DNA from: Puffinus mauretanicus
Taxonomy: Eukaryota > Chordata > Aves > Procellariiformes > Procellariidae
NCBI GenBank assembly: GCA_023333565.1
Contig: JAJKFH010000921.1
Location: 558,001 to 622,000, forward strand
Length of the DNA: 64,000 nt
Direction: 5' to 3'
The position numbers were made by a program, and so were the translations under genes. This document shows positions 1 to 14,600 of the stretch, piece by piece; positions within the stretch are counted from its first letter, which is position 1, and every line of letters starts with the position of its first letter. The notes under the pieces were generated by a model. It saw nothing but the letters and a program-made list of their open reading frames with translations, searched no databases and had not been told where the DNA came from.

Positions 1-3000
1 TAATCAGAATCTGTAGTCTAAGATCTGATCTAATTTTTCTCTTTTTACATACTCTAAATGTTAAAAGCCTATAGGGGAAAAAAAAACACACAAAAGAAAT
101 ACCATTTGTATTGAAATAAATACAGCAAGTTTGCATGAATATTTAATATTTCTCCTGTGGATGTTTTGCATGTACATTAGCACAGGGCTAAACTTACCAA
201 ATTCAAAAGTGATCTCCTTACCTACAATTCTATGCTTGTTTAGAAGATGCTTGTATTTCTTTCATTTAACTGAGGTTCATATGTCCCGCCACTTCCAAGT
301 TGCATAGAACTTTTATAACATGAACATTCATTTGAAAAGGAGAATCAGTGAACATTAGTAGGTAGGATATGTTATGCTTTTGGATAAACCTGAACACTCA
401 CAAATATTTCATGTTTCTCTCTCATAATACCTGCATTTTAAAATTTGCTGAAGTTGAGATTTGCCAGGAGGTTTATTCACATATCAATTGAACATTAATT
501 TTAGAAGGTGGTATGTGGAAAAGTTTCATGTGTTGCTTTTTGTGTGAATTCGTTTTCTTCTTTACTAGCAAGTTTTAGAGAAGCAAACAACTGATTGCTT
601 TGTTAATTGTGGACATAACATCATCTGCTTTAAAAGGCAGGATAGTCTTATTTTTTTTGCTACACACCATATAGGGAGATGAAATTGGAGGAAACATCAT
701 CTAGAAGATGGGTAGGAAAGGAGAAGATTAGTAAAATGCTCAGCCAACAGCAGCATATACTCCCCCGGAGCTGGCACTTACCACTGAAGCAGGAGATGTT
801 CTTCGGAGGTAACAGTTTGAATCCAAAGAAAAAAGGATTTTCCAGACCATTGCAGGGCTAGCATGATTATCTTCATGCTGTATATGTTGTCATCTATTAA
901 ATATTATTTAATAAGTTACAAACATAGCTGATGTTTTTATAGACAGAAAATTAATAATATTTACTTTCAAATAATCTTCTGAACACTACAGATTTGATAA
1001 CTCTCTATAAGAGAAGAATTGTCCTATCATTGCAAAAAGGACATTAAGTCATCTTTTGTTTTTCATAGATCTTTGAAATGAAAAGCGCTGTGTAAATATA
1101 TATTTTGTTGTAATAACTTAGAATATTTCAGTTTTGTTACCTTCATTTGGGTACAGTCTCAAAATCTAAAAGACCTGTTCAGTCTTCATCTTGCGAAAAT
1201 ACTAAAGGACATGTCCAAAAGTCAAATGGAAAGATCATTTTTAAGACTTATCATATGAGCTCTGTCAGTGTTGCTTCCCAGCAGATTTCTTGTTTGTTCT
1301 AACCACAATTTAGTATTTGCTAATAAGACTTCAAGCATATTGTTTTCTTTCTTTCGTGGTAAAAACTCAGTATAAACAGCAAGCCAAGTAGACAACCTCT
1401 TGGTGGAGAATGCTTCATTTTACTGGATGGAGTAATTCTTCCATTGTAAATACTTGACTCTCTAAATACTGGAAACTCTCCAAGAATTAGAGAGACTTGT
1501 TAAGGCATGGATGTTACAAAGACCACTTTTAGCAGCTTACAGACAAGAAAAAAAGATGTAAGACATGCTAAAATCATACAGGCTATTCCATTTGCATGCA
1601 TCTATTCTTTTGGTTTCAGCAGTAGGTTAATTCATCGTCATTAGTAGATGAAAGCTCTGAAAAAGACTAGAAGAATGGTGCTTGCTACTGGGTTTTACTA
1701 GGAGCATTCAACTACAAAAAAGAGATATTCAGCAGTATAGTAAGCTCTCAATTACCCAGCACAATAAGGCTGGCATGGGCTAGCTCACATAAAGCAAAAC
1801 CACAGCTAATTCAATACATATGTATTAGACTATAAACCTAAAGTTAATATATTTACCTTTGGAAAATTTGTAAACAGATTTCCTTTCAGCAGCAGATAAA
1901 AAAAAAAAAAAAGAGCTAGATAGAGTGCAGCCTGATATAGTAAGTCTTTACCCTGCATTTAATTCTTTGTGGTGTAGCCAGACATGTCAGGAGGAGGTGA
2001 TGCCATGTTAATACACACCCTCTTACTCATTTCAGATGGTGGTTTCACATCCAACAGTGTAGAGACTTGATATTAAATTTTTTTATAATATAGGGACTAC
2101 TATTTGTATAGAATTTTATGTTTTGGTGTAGTGGTCAAACAGCTATAAAAAGGACTATCATGTTTTTCTTAAAGTGAATGGCCTGGTGAAAAGCACTAAG
2201 AATGTAATAAACTGTGAGGGACAAGGGAGTTCATTACAGCAGTTCAAACAAATTCAACTTTTTTCTCCCAGCACTACTGCTCTCGCAGCTTTCCTGCCAT
2301 TACTGTCCTCTGCTTACGTCATGAGAACTGGAAGTGTTGGGATGTAGGGAAGTGGGGAGCAGGGATTTGTATGAGAGATTCATGCATTATGTCCCTCAAG
2401 ATTTAAGTATGCTTTAGAAAGTATTAAAATATACCGTAAACGTTTTAATGAACATTTTTTCTTTTCAATCTGCATAAAAAGATAAAACAAAAAGCAAACA
2501 TCAGCTTTTCATGTAATAACATTTATGTCTTGGTTAACCTTCTAGGCTTTCAGGAAAACAGCCTGTGTATGAAAGTGAACACTTTCAAGTGTTATTATTT
2601 AGCCTATATAACTAAGCTTCTAATAACTTTGAATGCAGAATTATTTTTTTTTTAATATTTATGTATATTCCTGGCACTCCATAAATCGTGTAATACTTTG
2701 TTACGAAGGTATTCTATACTCTGCTATTGACTGGCTGCACCTTTGAAAAGACTTAAGACTTCTTACATATATTTCAAAAAAGTTAACTGTCAATCATACA
2801 GTGGCTGTGTAGGTAAAAGTATTAAACATAAATTATTATTATTACTACAGTTTGTACAGATTTTGATCAGAGAGAAAGATCGCTTAACTTTTATATATAA
2901 ACCCTTTTTTTTAATAGTATCTTAATTTGAATCTCAATTAAGTTTTGAAATGTTGGACGGGATTCTACTCAGAGGTGTAAGAGAACATCTCTGCAGTGCA

Positions 3001-6000
3001 GTACACCTACTCTCCAGCTATATACTGAAAAGGGAACTAGCTGTATAATCTGGTTAGTTGTTACAGAAAATAAACAATACAGGTTCCTTCAACCAGTGGT
3101 AGGAAACACTAGATAGAAAAACAGATGCAGCAACTGAGAAAGCATCATCTTACAGCTGCTCTGGTGCTCTCTGTTTCCGGCAAACTGTGAAACATTTCAG
3201 CCTTCATTAAGGCTTCAAATCCTGAGGAAATCATGGGGAGCTATAGGTCATAATTTTTCCAGGATCAGGACTGGAATACGTTCTCGGAGGTGCTGAATGC
3301 TCTCTGCGTTCACTGGCATTAGCAATTCTCAGGACTCTTGAATTCTTTTTGATTAGTTTTGTTGCTAAGTAGAGTTTGGGATTGTGAAGGTTAAGTAATG
3401 CTGATTTTTAGTCAAGCCTGTACCAAAATTACTATGTATATATCAACCTTTCAGTATGGAGAGTCATGGCATGTTTTATTTCTGAAATGTACTTTTTGTT
3501 GTGCCAGATCCCGGCTTCTTTAGAGCAGGGATTTTCAGCTAATGTCAAAGCATGCAATGATTAGGTGATACAGGCAATTATTTATATAGGCATAGGAAAG
3601 GGTTAAATAGTTCAGTACAATGTAAACTAACTGAATGTAATCCATACCAGATTGGGTATTTAAGTTCCTTAAAGCTTAGTAAAGTTTTTTGTAATTTTTT
3701 TTTTTAATCTTATTTGCCTAATACTTTTTTGAAGTAGGATAAGGAGTCTTTTCTTCTCTTCCATACCTTCTGTACCTTTTCTGTCACACTATTACACACA
3801 TCTGATTCTGGATGTAAACCTGGTAATCTTTAGTAATGAGGTCCTGGTACATTCACTGCTGAATTAATGCACTGGTATGTTAACACATAATTTTTTCTAA
3901 GTCAGGAGTGATGTCCTTTAGCCTATGGTCTGCCTACAGTTCACAAAAACATCATGGCCCTCTGCCATGTGATTTTTTTGTTTTGTTTTCTTTTTCACCT
4001 TCTACCGTGTTAATGTATGACCCTGGGTATTGGAAAGCTTTATTTATCATCACATAAGAGATTGTTTCTAATCGTTGATCTGTGTGGATATAATTTTCAT
4101 AAATGCTATAGCGTAAGTAGAATTAAATGTCTAGTGTATTTTGGGGAATTAGCTTATTACACTGGAAAGCAGTCTGGGCCCTTGATTATATATGTTGCTC
4201 TTGTGAACTGCCTGGTTTCCTCTCTGTATTCTGCATGACGTAATGTGATACGGTTGTTTCACCATCTGCATGTATTCTTTTGGCACATTGCTGTTAGATT
4301 TTGATTTGCTGGTTCAGGAAATAGAACTTTCCTTGAAGAGTTACATGTTCATAAATACATGAATGCTTTTCTCAGTATTGGAACTTAAATTTTATATTGA
4401 ATGCTGAGATGATCTGAAGTGAGCATCAGTGAGGACCAGAATTACATGTGCTGTTGACAGCTTTGAAACACAACAAATGAAAGTCACGTTATCAACTCTT
4501 TATATTCTTCAGATTTATTTTCAGAGAATCTCTGTAATAGTTGAATGTAATTCGATAGCCAGTTAGCAAGAACAAACCAGAGTAAATCAGTTTCAATTAC
4601 TTGCTACTTGATCCTTGGAATAAAACCAGATGACAATAAAAATTCTAAGTAATTTAACAAATACGGTGCTGAAATAGCAGCCTGTCTCCATCACCTGGAA
4701 ACTGATGAAGATGGATTCCAATTTGCTTATGACAACACTGTGTTCTTCAGGAATTCTAAATCTGAGCAGATTTATACCATCTATACCGTTGATTCATCTA
4801 CAAGCTCTGTAGTTAGTTTTTAACAAATTAGTTTCATTCAACTAGATTATATTTAGATAATCTTTACAACATACAGTGTACTGTAATTAACGACAACTAC
4901 TGTTAAGCATTATTCTTCTAATACAGCTGTGTGTGGAAGGTTCACAGGTCCAAACTGCTTTCCAATATACTGAATTAACTCCCTGAGGAGGACTGAAAAC
5001 CCACCGAGGTTCCAAGGTGAAACACAGGATGTTTGTTGGGCAGAGCTGGAGAACGTGTCCCAGAAAACTAAACATAGCAGTTGCAGAGCGGCATCATAAT
5101 TCAAATTCTGCTTTTGATTAATTTTCAGATTAAGGCTAGCGTGTGCTCTTTGCTTCTCTTGTTCCAGTCCACAGAATCTAGAAGATTTATGAATAAAATC
5201 TTGAGTGGAAATATCACAAAGTGAGAAGTTGCAATTTTTATCACAGAGTCAGCCAATTCAACCATTTTTTAACACCTTGGCAAGTGTGTATGACAAGTGT
5301 AGGCGAAAAAGAAATCCAGAGGAGACTTTCCCATCTGACTAAACCAAGCTGAAATCTAGAATTTCCAAACTGCAGAAGGTTGAGGTTGTTTTTTTTTTTT
5401 GTCTTGAAGATGAAATTTCAAAAGCTCTTAAAGGTAGCTTTCAAAAGTTTGGCAGATGCTGCAGTGTTTCAATACAGTTGTTTTTAGGAGTTTAGTGTTT
5501 TTCCTGAGCCAGTTCTCCCCCATCACTGTAACTATTCAGGCAGAGGGTGCAGTTTTATATTACAGCTGGACTGATTAACTGTGGGCGATGACCAAAAAGG
5601 GAGGTCTTGTTTTCTTCTCCAAAGCTTGTTCATTCCCCCTCCAGTATGTCAGCAGTATTGCTAGTCTGACCCCACAGTGAACCCATTCAGAGAACTAAGG
5701 CTATAGAAAACAAACACTAAAAAAAGAAGAAAATAATAGCTTTCTTACTGATGTAGTGCTCTGATCTAGCTGACCATGGGGTCAGGTGAGTGCCAATGCT
5801 GTTATAAGTGACTGAGATGCATAGCCAGAGGCAGGAGGAGTGGGAGACCTCTTAAATTAATATAGATGTACTGTAAATCTAGACTTTGAGCATACAGTTC
5901 CCCCTATCAGGTTAAAGATTATTTATGGGTTATCTATACTGCTGCTGAAAAGAATGGTCTTGCTGTCCTCACTGTGTTTGGTGCCCTGTTTTCCTACATC

Positions 6001-8578
6001 CTCCTTTGTGGTAATACTAGTGTTTTCGTGGTTGGTTGGACCAGGGAACAGATCCAGCTGAAAACCAAGCTAACAAAAAAAAAAAAAAGAATTTCAGCTT
6101 CACAAATGTTATTGTTAGCATAGCAAGGGACAAGGTAGCATGGATTTGTCCATTGTGTCAGAAGCACAAATTGAAATTTCCTGAAGTTTATTTTGATGTC
6201 GGATTATAATTATTCATATAGAAAAAGCTTTTTTACCAATTCGTTGACTCTTAACTGGTGTACTGTTCCAGGTTCAAAGACTTTCTTGAAGGATAAGACT
6301 CTGAAATCATTTGTGGCAATCCAGCCACCTCATCATCAATCTCAGTTTTGTCTGTGTGATTCCCCTCTAGCATCTTTTCTGAGATGGACAGTGAGCCATA
6401 GAGCACTGTTTGATTTAGGAAAGACATCAGTGTATGCAGTGTGTGGTGGTCTACTATATAATCATTATCATATCATCATCTGTGTTAACTGAAGTGACAT
6501 TTTGATTTTTTTTTTCTTTTCTCAATGTTTCAGATTTGTTCTATTTGGTTTCACTTAAGTATACACGTCAATGGAACACAGATTATCTAAGATATTTGGG
6601 ATGTATGCTCTTTGCATGTGAGCATGACTAATTACAGTAAGCTACATCTTTAAGATTAAGTTCATTTATGTTCTCTGATGAACCTAGCTGCGCTGAGGAA
6701 ATGGTATTATAGCCTCTCCAAACACATTTCACGTATTCCAATAGGCTCAAGGCTTTCTTTTGAAGATTTTCTTTCATTCAGAAATGAGATTCAATGCAAC
6801 GCATTCTAGCCTAGCTTTTCTCCCTACTGTTGTTTTCTTTTGGGATTACTGTTTGGTCATTGTTTGGTTCAGGCCATATTCAATTGCCCTTGTAATTAGC
6901 GTGGAGCTAATAATCATGTACTGACTAATCATGTCTGCTCTGGTTTTCTGGGATTGTTTTGACTCTTTCAGCTGCCACTGACTTTTTGGGGGAGTTTTTG
7001 ACATTTAGCACCTGAAGCTAGCGTATTTCAGTTATGAACAAGCTGCTAATGTGTTAAGTCGTAGCCATTAAGTGATAGGATTATTCTGACTAAATACGAC
7101 TGCCTAAAATTTAAGTGTCTATATCGAGATGAGTCACCCTAGGACCCCTTTACAGACAGTGAAGTTCTGTCATTATGTTCCTGGATTTAGCATGCAGTGT
7201 GTTTCACCCTAAGGTGGATGCCTGTGTTTGGTCAGATGATTCATGCCATAAGAAAAGTGGGAGTAGATCACGTGTTGAATTTTGGTTAGATTTCTAATCT
7301 AATTTGCTTGTAGAGTTGGTCTAAATGTCTATAGAACTGAGTGTGTAAAATTTGCGCTTTAAATCCATGTTTATCTGTGGAAATTGAAGTTGCCAGACAT
7401 CATAAGAGTTTAAGGAGCTCCATCCCAGTTGAAATGAAGAGGAACACCTTTAAATTGTAAATGTTTAGATGCACGTGATAAAATTTACATTCATGCACTG
7501 ATGTTTAAAAATTTCAACTATACAGGAATATTAATATTACCACTATAGCATGCTATGAAATCATCTGCTCGTAAGATCAGCATTTTCATTAGTGTTTGAA
7601 GACTGGCAGTAATTGTGAGGTTTCTTTCTTCTGCCTCTGTAAACCAGGCTGTGCTCTTTATTTCCTGTGTAGTTCTTGGAAGCAGGCACAGTCTCCTGTC
7701 TTAACTTTGCACGTTCTGTTTGACAAGTTCAGTCTCTTGTTTGGCTAGATACTTCATCTTGTAATAAAAGAACGAACCAGTTTACCTTCCGTAATCCAGA
7801 TTCTGGTTTATTTCATGGTTGTGTTTACAAGAAGTTTGTTTAAAGCTGCAAAGAACCATTTGTATAGTTCTTGGCTGTCACTAGTCAGGAGGATGAAATT
7901 AATAGCCACTCCCTTTTCAGTCCCTAAAGCATTTTCTTTCCAACAACCTTTTAAGGTAGGTACCACTGGGTAGCAAATCCATAGTGCTCTGGTAATGTTT
8001 AAAATAAATTGCATCTTACTTGTCCATGCTTGATTAAGATTTAAGTGTCTTTGGCGGAAATAAAAGATCAATGAAAGTTCCTCCTTAATACATGTATAAG
8101 GAATATAAAATGGAAAATCAATGCACAGCAATTGTAGGGTTAAGTTTAAGAACTTCAACTTTTTAAGATTCTCCTCAATTCATTCACTTCAATATCAACA
8201 TCGCCATTATTAATAGAAGCGTCATTTCTAGTATACCTCTTTAAATTTGAAATAAAGTTTGAAGTACTCTGCATGTGTTGCAACTTATGAGACAAGAGAA
8301 CGTTATGACTTATTGGAATTCGTATGGAATATGAAGCAGGAAGTAGATTCATCTGTTGAGCTGTGACACCTCAATGGTGCTGGTATACACGGCATTTTAA
8401 ACACTAAGCACATGATAAATTTTAAGAACTTACATTTCTCAGTGCTTAAAATTGCTGAGTTTAAGTATAGCATAAGTATTTGCGGGATTTCAGGTGAATG
8501 CATAAGGTCTATTTTGTTGCCCAACAGATGCTGGTTTTGACATTCTATTAAGACCGGCTTTCTTCACCTTTTTCCTAG
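1..8578 (+). other. B3GNTL1: B3GNTL1 intron (5' end outside window)
   Basis: This intronic sequence lies upstream of exon 8579. I looked for an exon encoding the segment that precedes VFTS in the family (a WINQL...QLLTQ-type block) and did not find one, so the preceding exon is probably left of the window. The stretch is AT-rich with short A and T runs (for example 1899-1912 and 6074-6088). The open frames inside it (679-861, 6193-6492, 7808-8158 on -) look like chance. I see no recognisable transposon. Confidence 0.75.
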
Positions 8579-8674
8579 GTGTTTACCTCCCATGGACCTA
8601 CTGTGATCATGCCAACCTGGTTCTGTTCTCGAGAATGGTTTTTTCACGTGGGAAAATTTGATGAGGGTGGAAAG
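8579..8674 (+). CDS. B3GNTL1: B3GNTL1 coding exon (first in window)
   Basis: This 96-base exon encodes 32 residues, from [12 protein letters not shown] to FDEGGK, and starts and ends in phase 0. The acceptor is tttttcctag and the donor is aaag/gtgagt. The WFCSREWF segment is the conserved stretch between the GT2 sugar-nucleotide domain and the ED motif. By comparison with the human protein it begins near residue 168, so roughly half of the protein is encoded upstream, outside the window. Confidence 0.95.
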
Positions 8675-11600
8675 GTGAGTGCTACGGATGATATGTAGTC
8701 CAGGAACCACCTCTTTGTCTAACAGCCTTTGAAAGCCCTAAACCTATTATTAAGAAACGCTAGGCAAAGGGGTATAAATAAAAAATGAGGTCTAAAAAAA
8801 TCTGGGTTATACCGTACACCTGCTTTTTTTAAAAAACAGTTGTTAACCAAGTACAGCTGTTTTGGGGTTTGTAGATAAGTCTAACACATTAGTTAGGTTA
8901 CCTGGAAAAATTGAAGAAGGGTTCAGACATTCAAGCTCCTCTTCAGTCCCTGAAATAGATGCAGCAGATCTGAAAGCTAAACAAAAGTCAGCTCATAGTT
9001 TCATTGTGAACCTCTCTGAAAGGTAAGGTAGATTTGGTGAAAGAGATTGGAAGGAAGAAAGGTGCAGGTTGGCAAAGAGATGGTAATACATTCACCTAAG
9101 GGGAAAGATTTCTATCCCTAAGATGAAGAAAAAAGGGAGGAGGGGAGGTCACAATGTGCCATAAAACTACTATCATTAAATCTCATTTATCCACTTGTCT
9201 CAGATCCACTTGTCAATCTCAGTTCTCAGGCTTGTCCTTGGAACTCCTTTTCCTCAAGGATCAGGACTGAGAGGTTACGACTGTTATCTGAGAAGTGTTC
9301 CTCCGCTGACAGTTAGGTGTTCTTTTTCTTTATAGATTTCCTGTACAAGTTCAATTTGGTTGCTTTAGGCTCATCAGCATGTTTATGGAATAAAATCCAG
9401 GGATGTCTATTGGCAGTATTTATTGTGGTAGGAGTAGAAATATGTTGGTAAATAGATCTAATTCAGACACATTTGGATCCATTCTGTGTGTTTTGGACCT
9501 GAGGGGTTTTGCTTCCAGTGGTTTTGGTGAGATTTTAGGGCTAGAATGGGTGGTTCTGACTTTTTTTTGGAGAGCCTTCATTTAATAGTACTCTAAAAAA
9601 ATCTGCTAAGGCTATTTCCTATTTTATTATTTAAATTACAACATATTATGATTCTTATTCTTTTCATAGCCTCTAAATGGAGCCCTCCTGTGCCATGCAG
9701 TGTGTATATATACATATAGACATACACAAACATGTATATGTATGTATGAGGATATACAAATATTATTCTTTGGGCTGCCAACAAAATTATAATTTAAGGA
9801 GATGGCAGACAGAGAACAGAATTGTTTAGAGTGGTGAAAAGATTTGCCCTTAATTACATGGCGGGTGAGTGGAAGAGCTGGGAATGGTGCCTGGCTCCCA
9901 ATACAGTCTACGTTCGCTGACCCATGCTCTTTATTTCTTTTTTATTATTATTCCTTATCATTGTATTTTCATTCTCTGAAGAATGTTTGACTTAACTTCT
10001 TGACCATTGTTAGTAAGCTCAAAAAAGAAAGCAAGCAAGCTAAAACATAATCACAACAATAGAACAGCAAGCCTAATGATAAAGTTCAAGAGGTTAAGTT
10101 AAACAGACCATTGTTCTGTGCTTTTTGCTTTTGGTTTTGATTTTTTTTTCTCTTTGTTCTGTTTTTTAGGGGTTTTTTTTTTGTTTTGCTTTATATATGT
10201 AATTGTGTAGGGACTATGCCGCTGGTTATTCAGATGTAATACGCTGACAATCTTAATCCTAATGATTTTTCAGCCACAATGCATTATATGTCCTTCTAGT
10301 TTTAAAAATTATTAGTGATAAGTTAAACTTTTTGTTTGTCCCGATTGTGAAGTGTCCAACATGTCAAAACTCAAACTCTGGCTGATACAGAGGACTTCAA
10401 AAAAATACCCTACGAATAAGGATGACAACAGATCTGAACAAAGCAATGAACATAAGCAACGAAGTCAAACCTTTGTCGTATGTAGGTTTAGAGGACACAA
10501 AATCAAGTCCTAAATCTTTTAGCATTTAGCACTGTAAAGTATTTAGCATTGATCTAACTCATTCATTTTCATTTGAAAAGAATTCCTTTGAAGCAAAGAA
10601 AGATTTTCTCTGTGTATCAATAGAGCTGTTATAAACTAGTACTGAGTACTCTTAAGGATCTTATCCGTGTGTGTATGTTCTGACCTGACCCATGATCTGA
10701 CTATGTTAATTTGATCACTTCCATCTCCATTTTTGGGTTAGTATTTAACAGTGCAATCTGCAAGTGTCATATCGCTGCAAGTAAACACAGAAACAGGCCA
10801 ACAAATCTCAACATTCCAGCCTTCTCCATTTGCTAAACTGTTTCCATGCCAAAAAGCTGCATTTCTCATTTGGAATTAAATCCAAACACCTGTTCTTCAT
10901 CTTTCAGTGCTTAGAACAAATGGAAGATAATTCTTCCATGGAAGAAATTGTGATTTGATGTTTATGTTAATAGTGTGGGTGGACTGATAGAATACAAAAA
11001 TATGTTATGATGTAATCTTTTTTTTATTACAGGTAGGTATGCATGTATCTCTCCATCCATCCAGGTTTTATGTGAAACAGATTTTTTAAAATATTTACAA
11101 AATGTTTTTAGAAATAAATATTTCTTTCTGGTCAAGATCTGCAATTGTTGGAAATGTATTCGTTTTATGTAATCACTGTGGCAATGTCCAAGCAAAATCC
11201 TAAATAGTATCTTCATAAATGGTAGCCAAGAACCTGACAGGTTTGCTTTATGTACTAATTCACTAAAATGGTACAGGTGTTATTTATGCAACCTCTGGTG
11301 TATGATAATTAAAGCAGAAGTACTTAAAAGTAGTTGATTTTAGCAAGCTCTAATGGTGTGCTGAGACTAAGATAATACAGTAGAAATGGTCACAAGCCTA
11401 TAAAATAACCTTTTAAATAGTATTCACTGCTAGGAGGAGAGTCACATGAACCATATTTCTGACTTAATTTTTTAGGAAACTAAAGGGAAATAATTTTCCT
11501 GTTGTCCAACTGATTCGGGTAAAGAGTGCAGTACTTCCTTATTGAAGAAATGGCAAGACTTTACTAAACCCTTCAGAACTCACACTTGAAAATTAGTGTA

Positions 11601-14600
11601 TGACATTATCCGCATGCTTGGTTTTGCTCCTATGCTTTTTGGTGTCTTCGAACAGCTAGCATCATTGTTTAAAAGTCATAACTGTGTCCAAAAGCATCAC
11701 AAAAAGTTACGCTGAGGAAAAAATGTACATGGTCTTGTATAATATGAAAAGCAGATTTCAAAGCTATGTCGTGTTAAAGTAGGGAACTTATAAAGTCATG
11801 CGCAGTGGTAGACGTGGTGTCTGTAATTAGCTAAGCAAAGTTATTGCTTCATATGTTTGACAGTGCACTTGAATTTGCATACAAAACCAACATTTTGCAA
11901 TTGTAGCTGACTGACCTTGTGTACTTCTACCAAAATGTATTCCTCAGGTGGACAACAGATTTTATTTGCTATTAATGTCCAAATGGAGATCACTGGATAG
12001 GCACATTAATTGTCTCTTTCAGCATGTAGTCCTTTTGTTCTAGTCACTTGTGTGTAATGCCACTAAGCTAAAACAACTAGCTTGTTGTTTTAGATAAATG
12101 CTCTAAGAAATCTTCAGTATATTAAGAACTGTATAAATGAACATTGCTAACCTGCAGACTCCGCTCCATGCAAATGTGACAAATTGCAGAGTCTTGGCTT
12201 TATTAAAGCAGTATTATTCTTAAATCACAACTGTAGTATGCCACACTTGTTTCTTTCTCTAGAGTTTTACCACAACTTGTTCCCAAATTTCCTGTCACTT
12301 CTGTATTTAACCTTCCTTTTTAAGTGTATGAAAACTAAAAATGGAATGACAGCCTTAAAGTTCTAAACTAATCTCAAAGTGTAAACAGGAGGAAATTATT
12401 CTTAATGAGCCACAGATGGAATAGCGTATTATAAGCCACTGGCCTTTCTGAATACAAACCGAGGCTCTGAACAAAGTGTCTGGAGCTCAGTTTTGATCCA
12501 TTTTTGTGATAAAAGGTCACAAAAACCATGAATTGAGGAGGTGTCAAAATATCCTTTGGTGCATAGGAGACTGTGGCACATGCTGCAAAGCTCTAAGATA
12601 ACTTTGTAGGCTATTAGGTGCTAACTAATTCATTTTTCCATTTTTCTCTGCCAGAGCACACAAATGTCATTCCCTCCAGAAAAGTAAGTAGTTACAATAA
12701 TGCTTGAAAGGTAGAAGGCTAAGTAGGAGTTTGGTTTTTTGGAACATGAATTAAAATATGGTCAGTCTGTCAAATAACCTATCAAGGTGCTCTGGGGAAA
12801 AATCTGGATAAAACACAGGCACTAATGTTTTTGGCTCGGTGTAGTTAAGGCTGAAGAGAGATCAGTATTTGATCTAAAAAGGAGAGGAAAAAGTGGTGGA
12901 GCCAATGATTAATTACACTTTATAAGCTATTTGAAAATTTACCCCATACCCCATGTCTAGTGACATTTTTTGCTAGTCTGTTATTAAATATCATTTAGAA
13001 TTTACCACCTCCCTTCCATTTGACTTCCCCATCATCTTCGTTTAACTGAATTTCTCTGAAAGGATGAAAGCAATCATTTGGAGTTTCCTCTAACATGTTA
13101 TTTCCCAAACAATGAAGTAAATGTTACAGGCTTCAGGTCTTATAATCAAGGCAAAATGATGTAAAGACATGATTTGGATGGGAGCCAAAAAATGAAGTGA
13201 CAAATCTGCAGAAAGTGAGACTTAAGAATATCTTGGATAATCCTGAAGAGAAGCTATTAATAGCTATTTAGTACGGAGTTAGCTTGTGGTTAGTCTGCTT
13301 GCATACCTCTGGTGACTATCCTAAAGGAGTTAAACTTAAGAGTATTTTCAATTAATGATAATTTCTCCTTGAAATAAGTAATTGCAATGAGAAGTCGTTC
13401 ATTACAAAAGAAAAATACAACTGACATTTAATACAAAACTTGTCTTTAGGGAAAAACTGAAGGATGGATCATTCTTGATAAATTACTTTAGTTCCTATTT
13501 TTTTTCACCTTTACATTTAAATTGGAGAAGAGCTGCAATTTCTTATTTAGTTTTAGCTTCTAGCAGCTCAGTAGCTGTTCCCCGTTAGCAGCACACTTTG
13601 AACAGCATTTTTTGGTGAGTTTAATGCCTGGCAGGACAGCATTTGTTTCTGAGGCAGGAGTACTTCCTTTAAAATAGCGTCTTTTGTGTTCACTTTCATG
13701 CAACCAACCTCTCTGTATGTGTTATTTCTGCAAGTTGAGGATTTAGCTCAAGACTTTGAGGAAATGCTGTTGGGCAGCTGTTGGCATACGTCTTTTTAAA
13801 AAAAAAAAAAAAAAACAACTTTGATTTTTTACTCAACACCTCTGCTTTGTTGCTAAATGACTCCGAGTTTAGAATTTTTTTTCCTCTTTAATCTTAGGTG
13901 TTGTAATATATGCCATTTGATCCGCTTTTTAGGCAACTCTAGCATAATATTAATACTGAAATGTTTTTCTCTTTTAATGAATGTTCTAAAATGTGCAGTA
14001 TGAGATGAGATAGTTTAAAAAAAAGCAATGAAACAAACTCTTTCCAAAGTCCTGTAAAAAACAGTTAGTATGGAATCAAAAGTTACTGCCTTTTTTGGTT
14101 CATTCTTCCCATTCACCAACTTCAGGCTCCTCTGAGGAATTAAAGCAATTTGGCTTATTGTGTCCAACAGTTACCCTGATGCTGCTGTCTGGTTTGCGAA
14201 AAGTGTACCAAGTTATGGCCCAATTTTCCGTGATGCCTTTGATCAAGAGGAAGGGCTAAGCTTTCCCAAACCTGAAGGTTTTTTTCATGTGTGGATAGAT
14301 TTACTTCCCTGGTCTTGTTTGTCATCACTTTGTGTTATAAACGCATGTATTTTTGAAATATAAAACATTCAGTGTTAGATTTCCGATTTTCACTAGTTAG
14401 ACTGCTCTGCGTAGGCTGAATCTCCACTGGTTTTGCTCACAGGGATCTGCCACCTTTACCAGAGTGCCTGTCAGCTGGAAGAGGACCGGGGAAGCTTAGG
14501 TGTCAAAGGCTGGATGGAGGGAAAAGAGATGGATGAGGAAGCTGGGACAGATTGATTCTGTGACAGAATCGATCTCCTGTATTAGGTTTAGCAGTAAAAG

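Noticed and set aside
4887..5104. Two overlapping - strand frames of 62 and 64 codons with mixed composition.
   Set aside because: They are short, in different frames over the same bases, with no supporting splice sites.
5750..5786. A strong donor-like site (gtcag/gtgagt) upstream of B3GNTL1 exon 8579.
   Set aside because: The frame that would give a phase-0 exon before it contains stops, and the sequence does not match the expected preceding B3GNTL1 segment.
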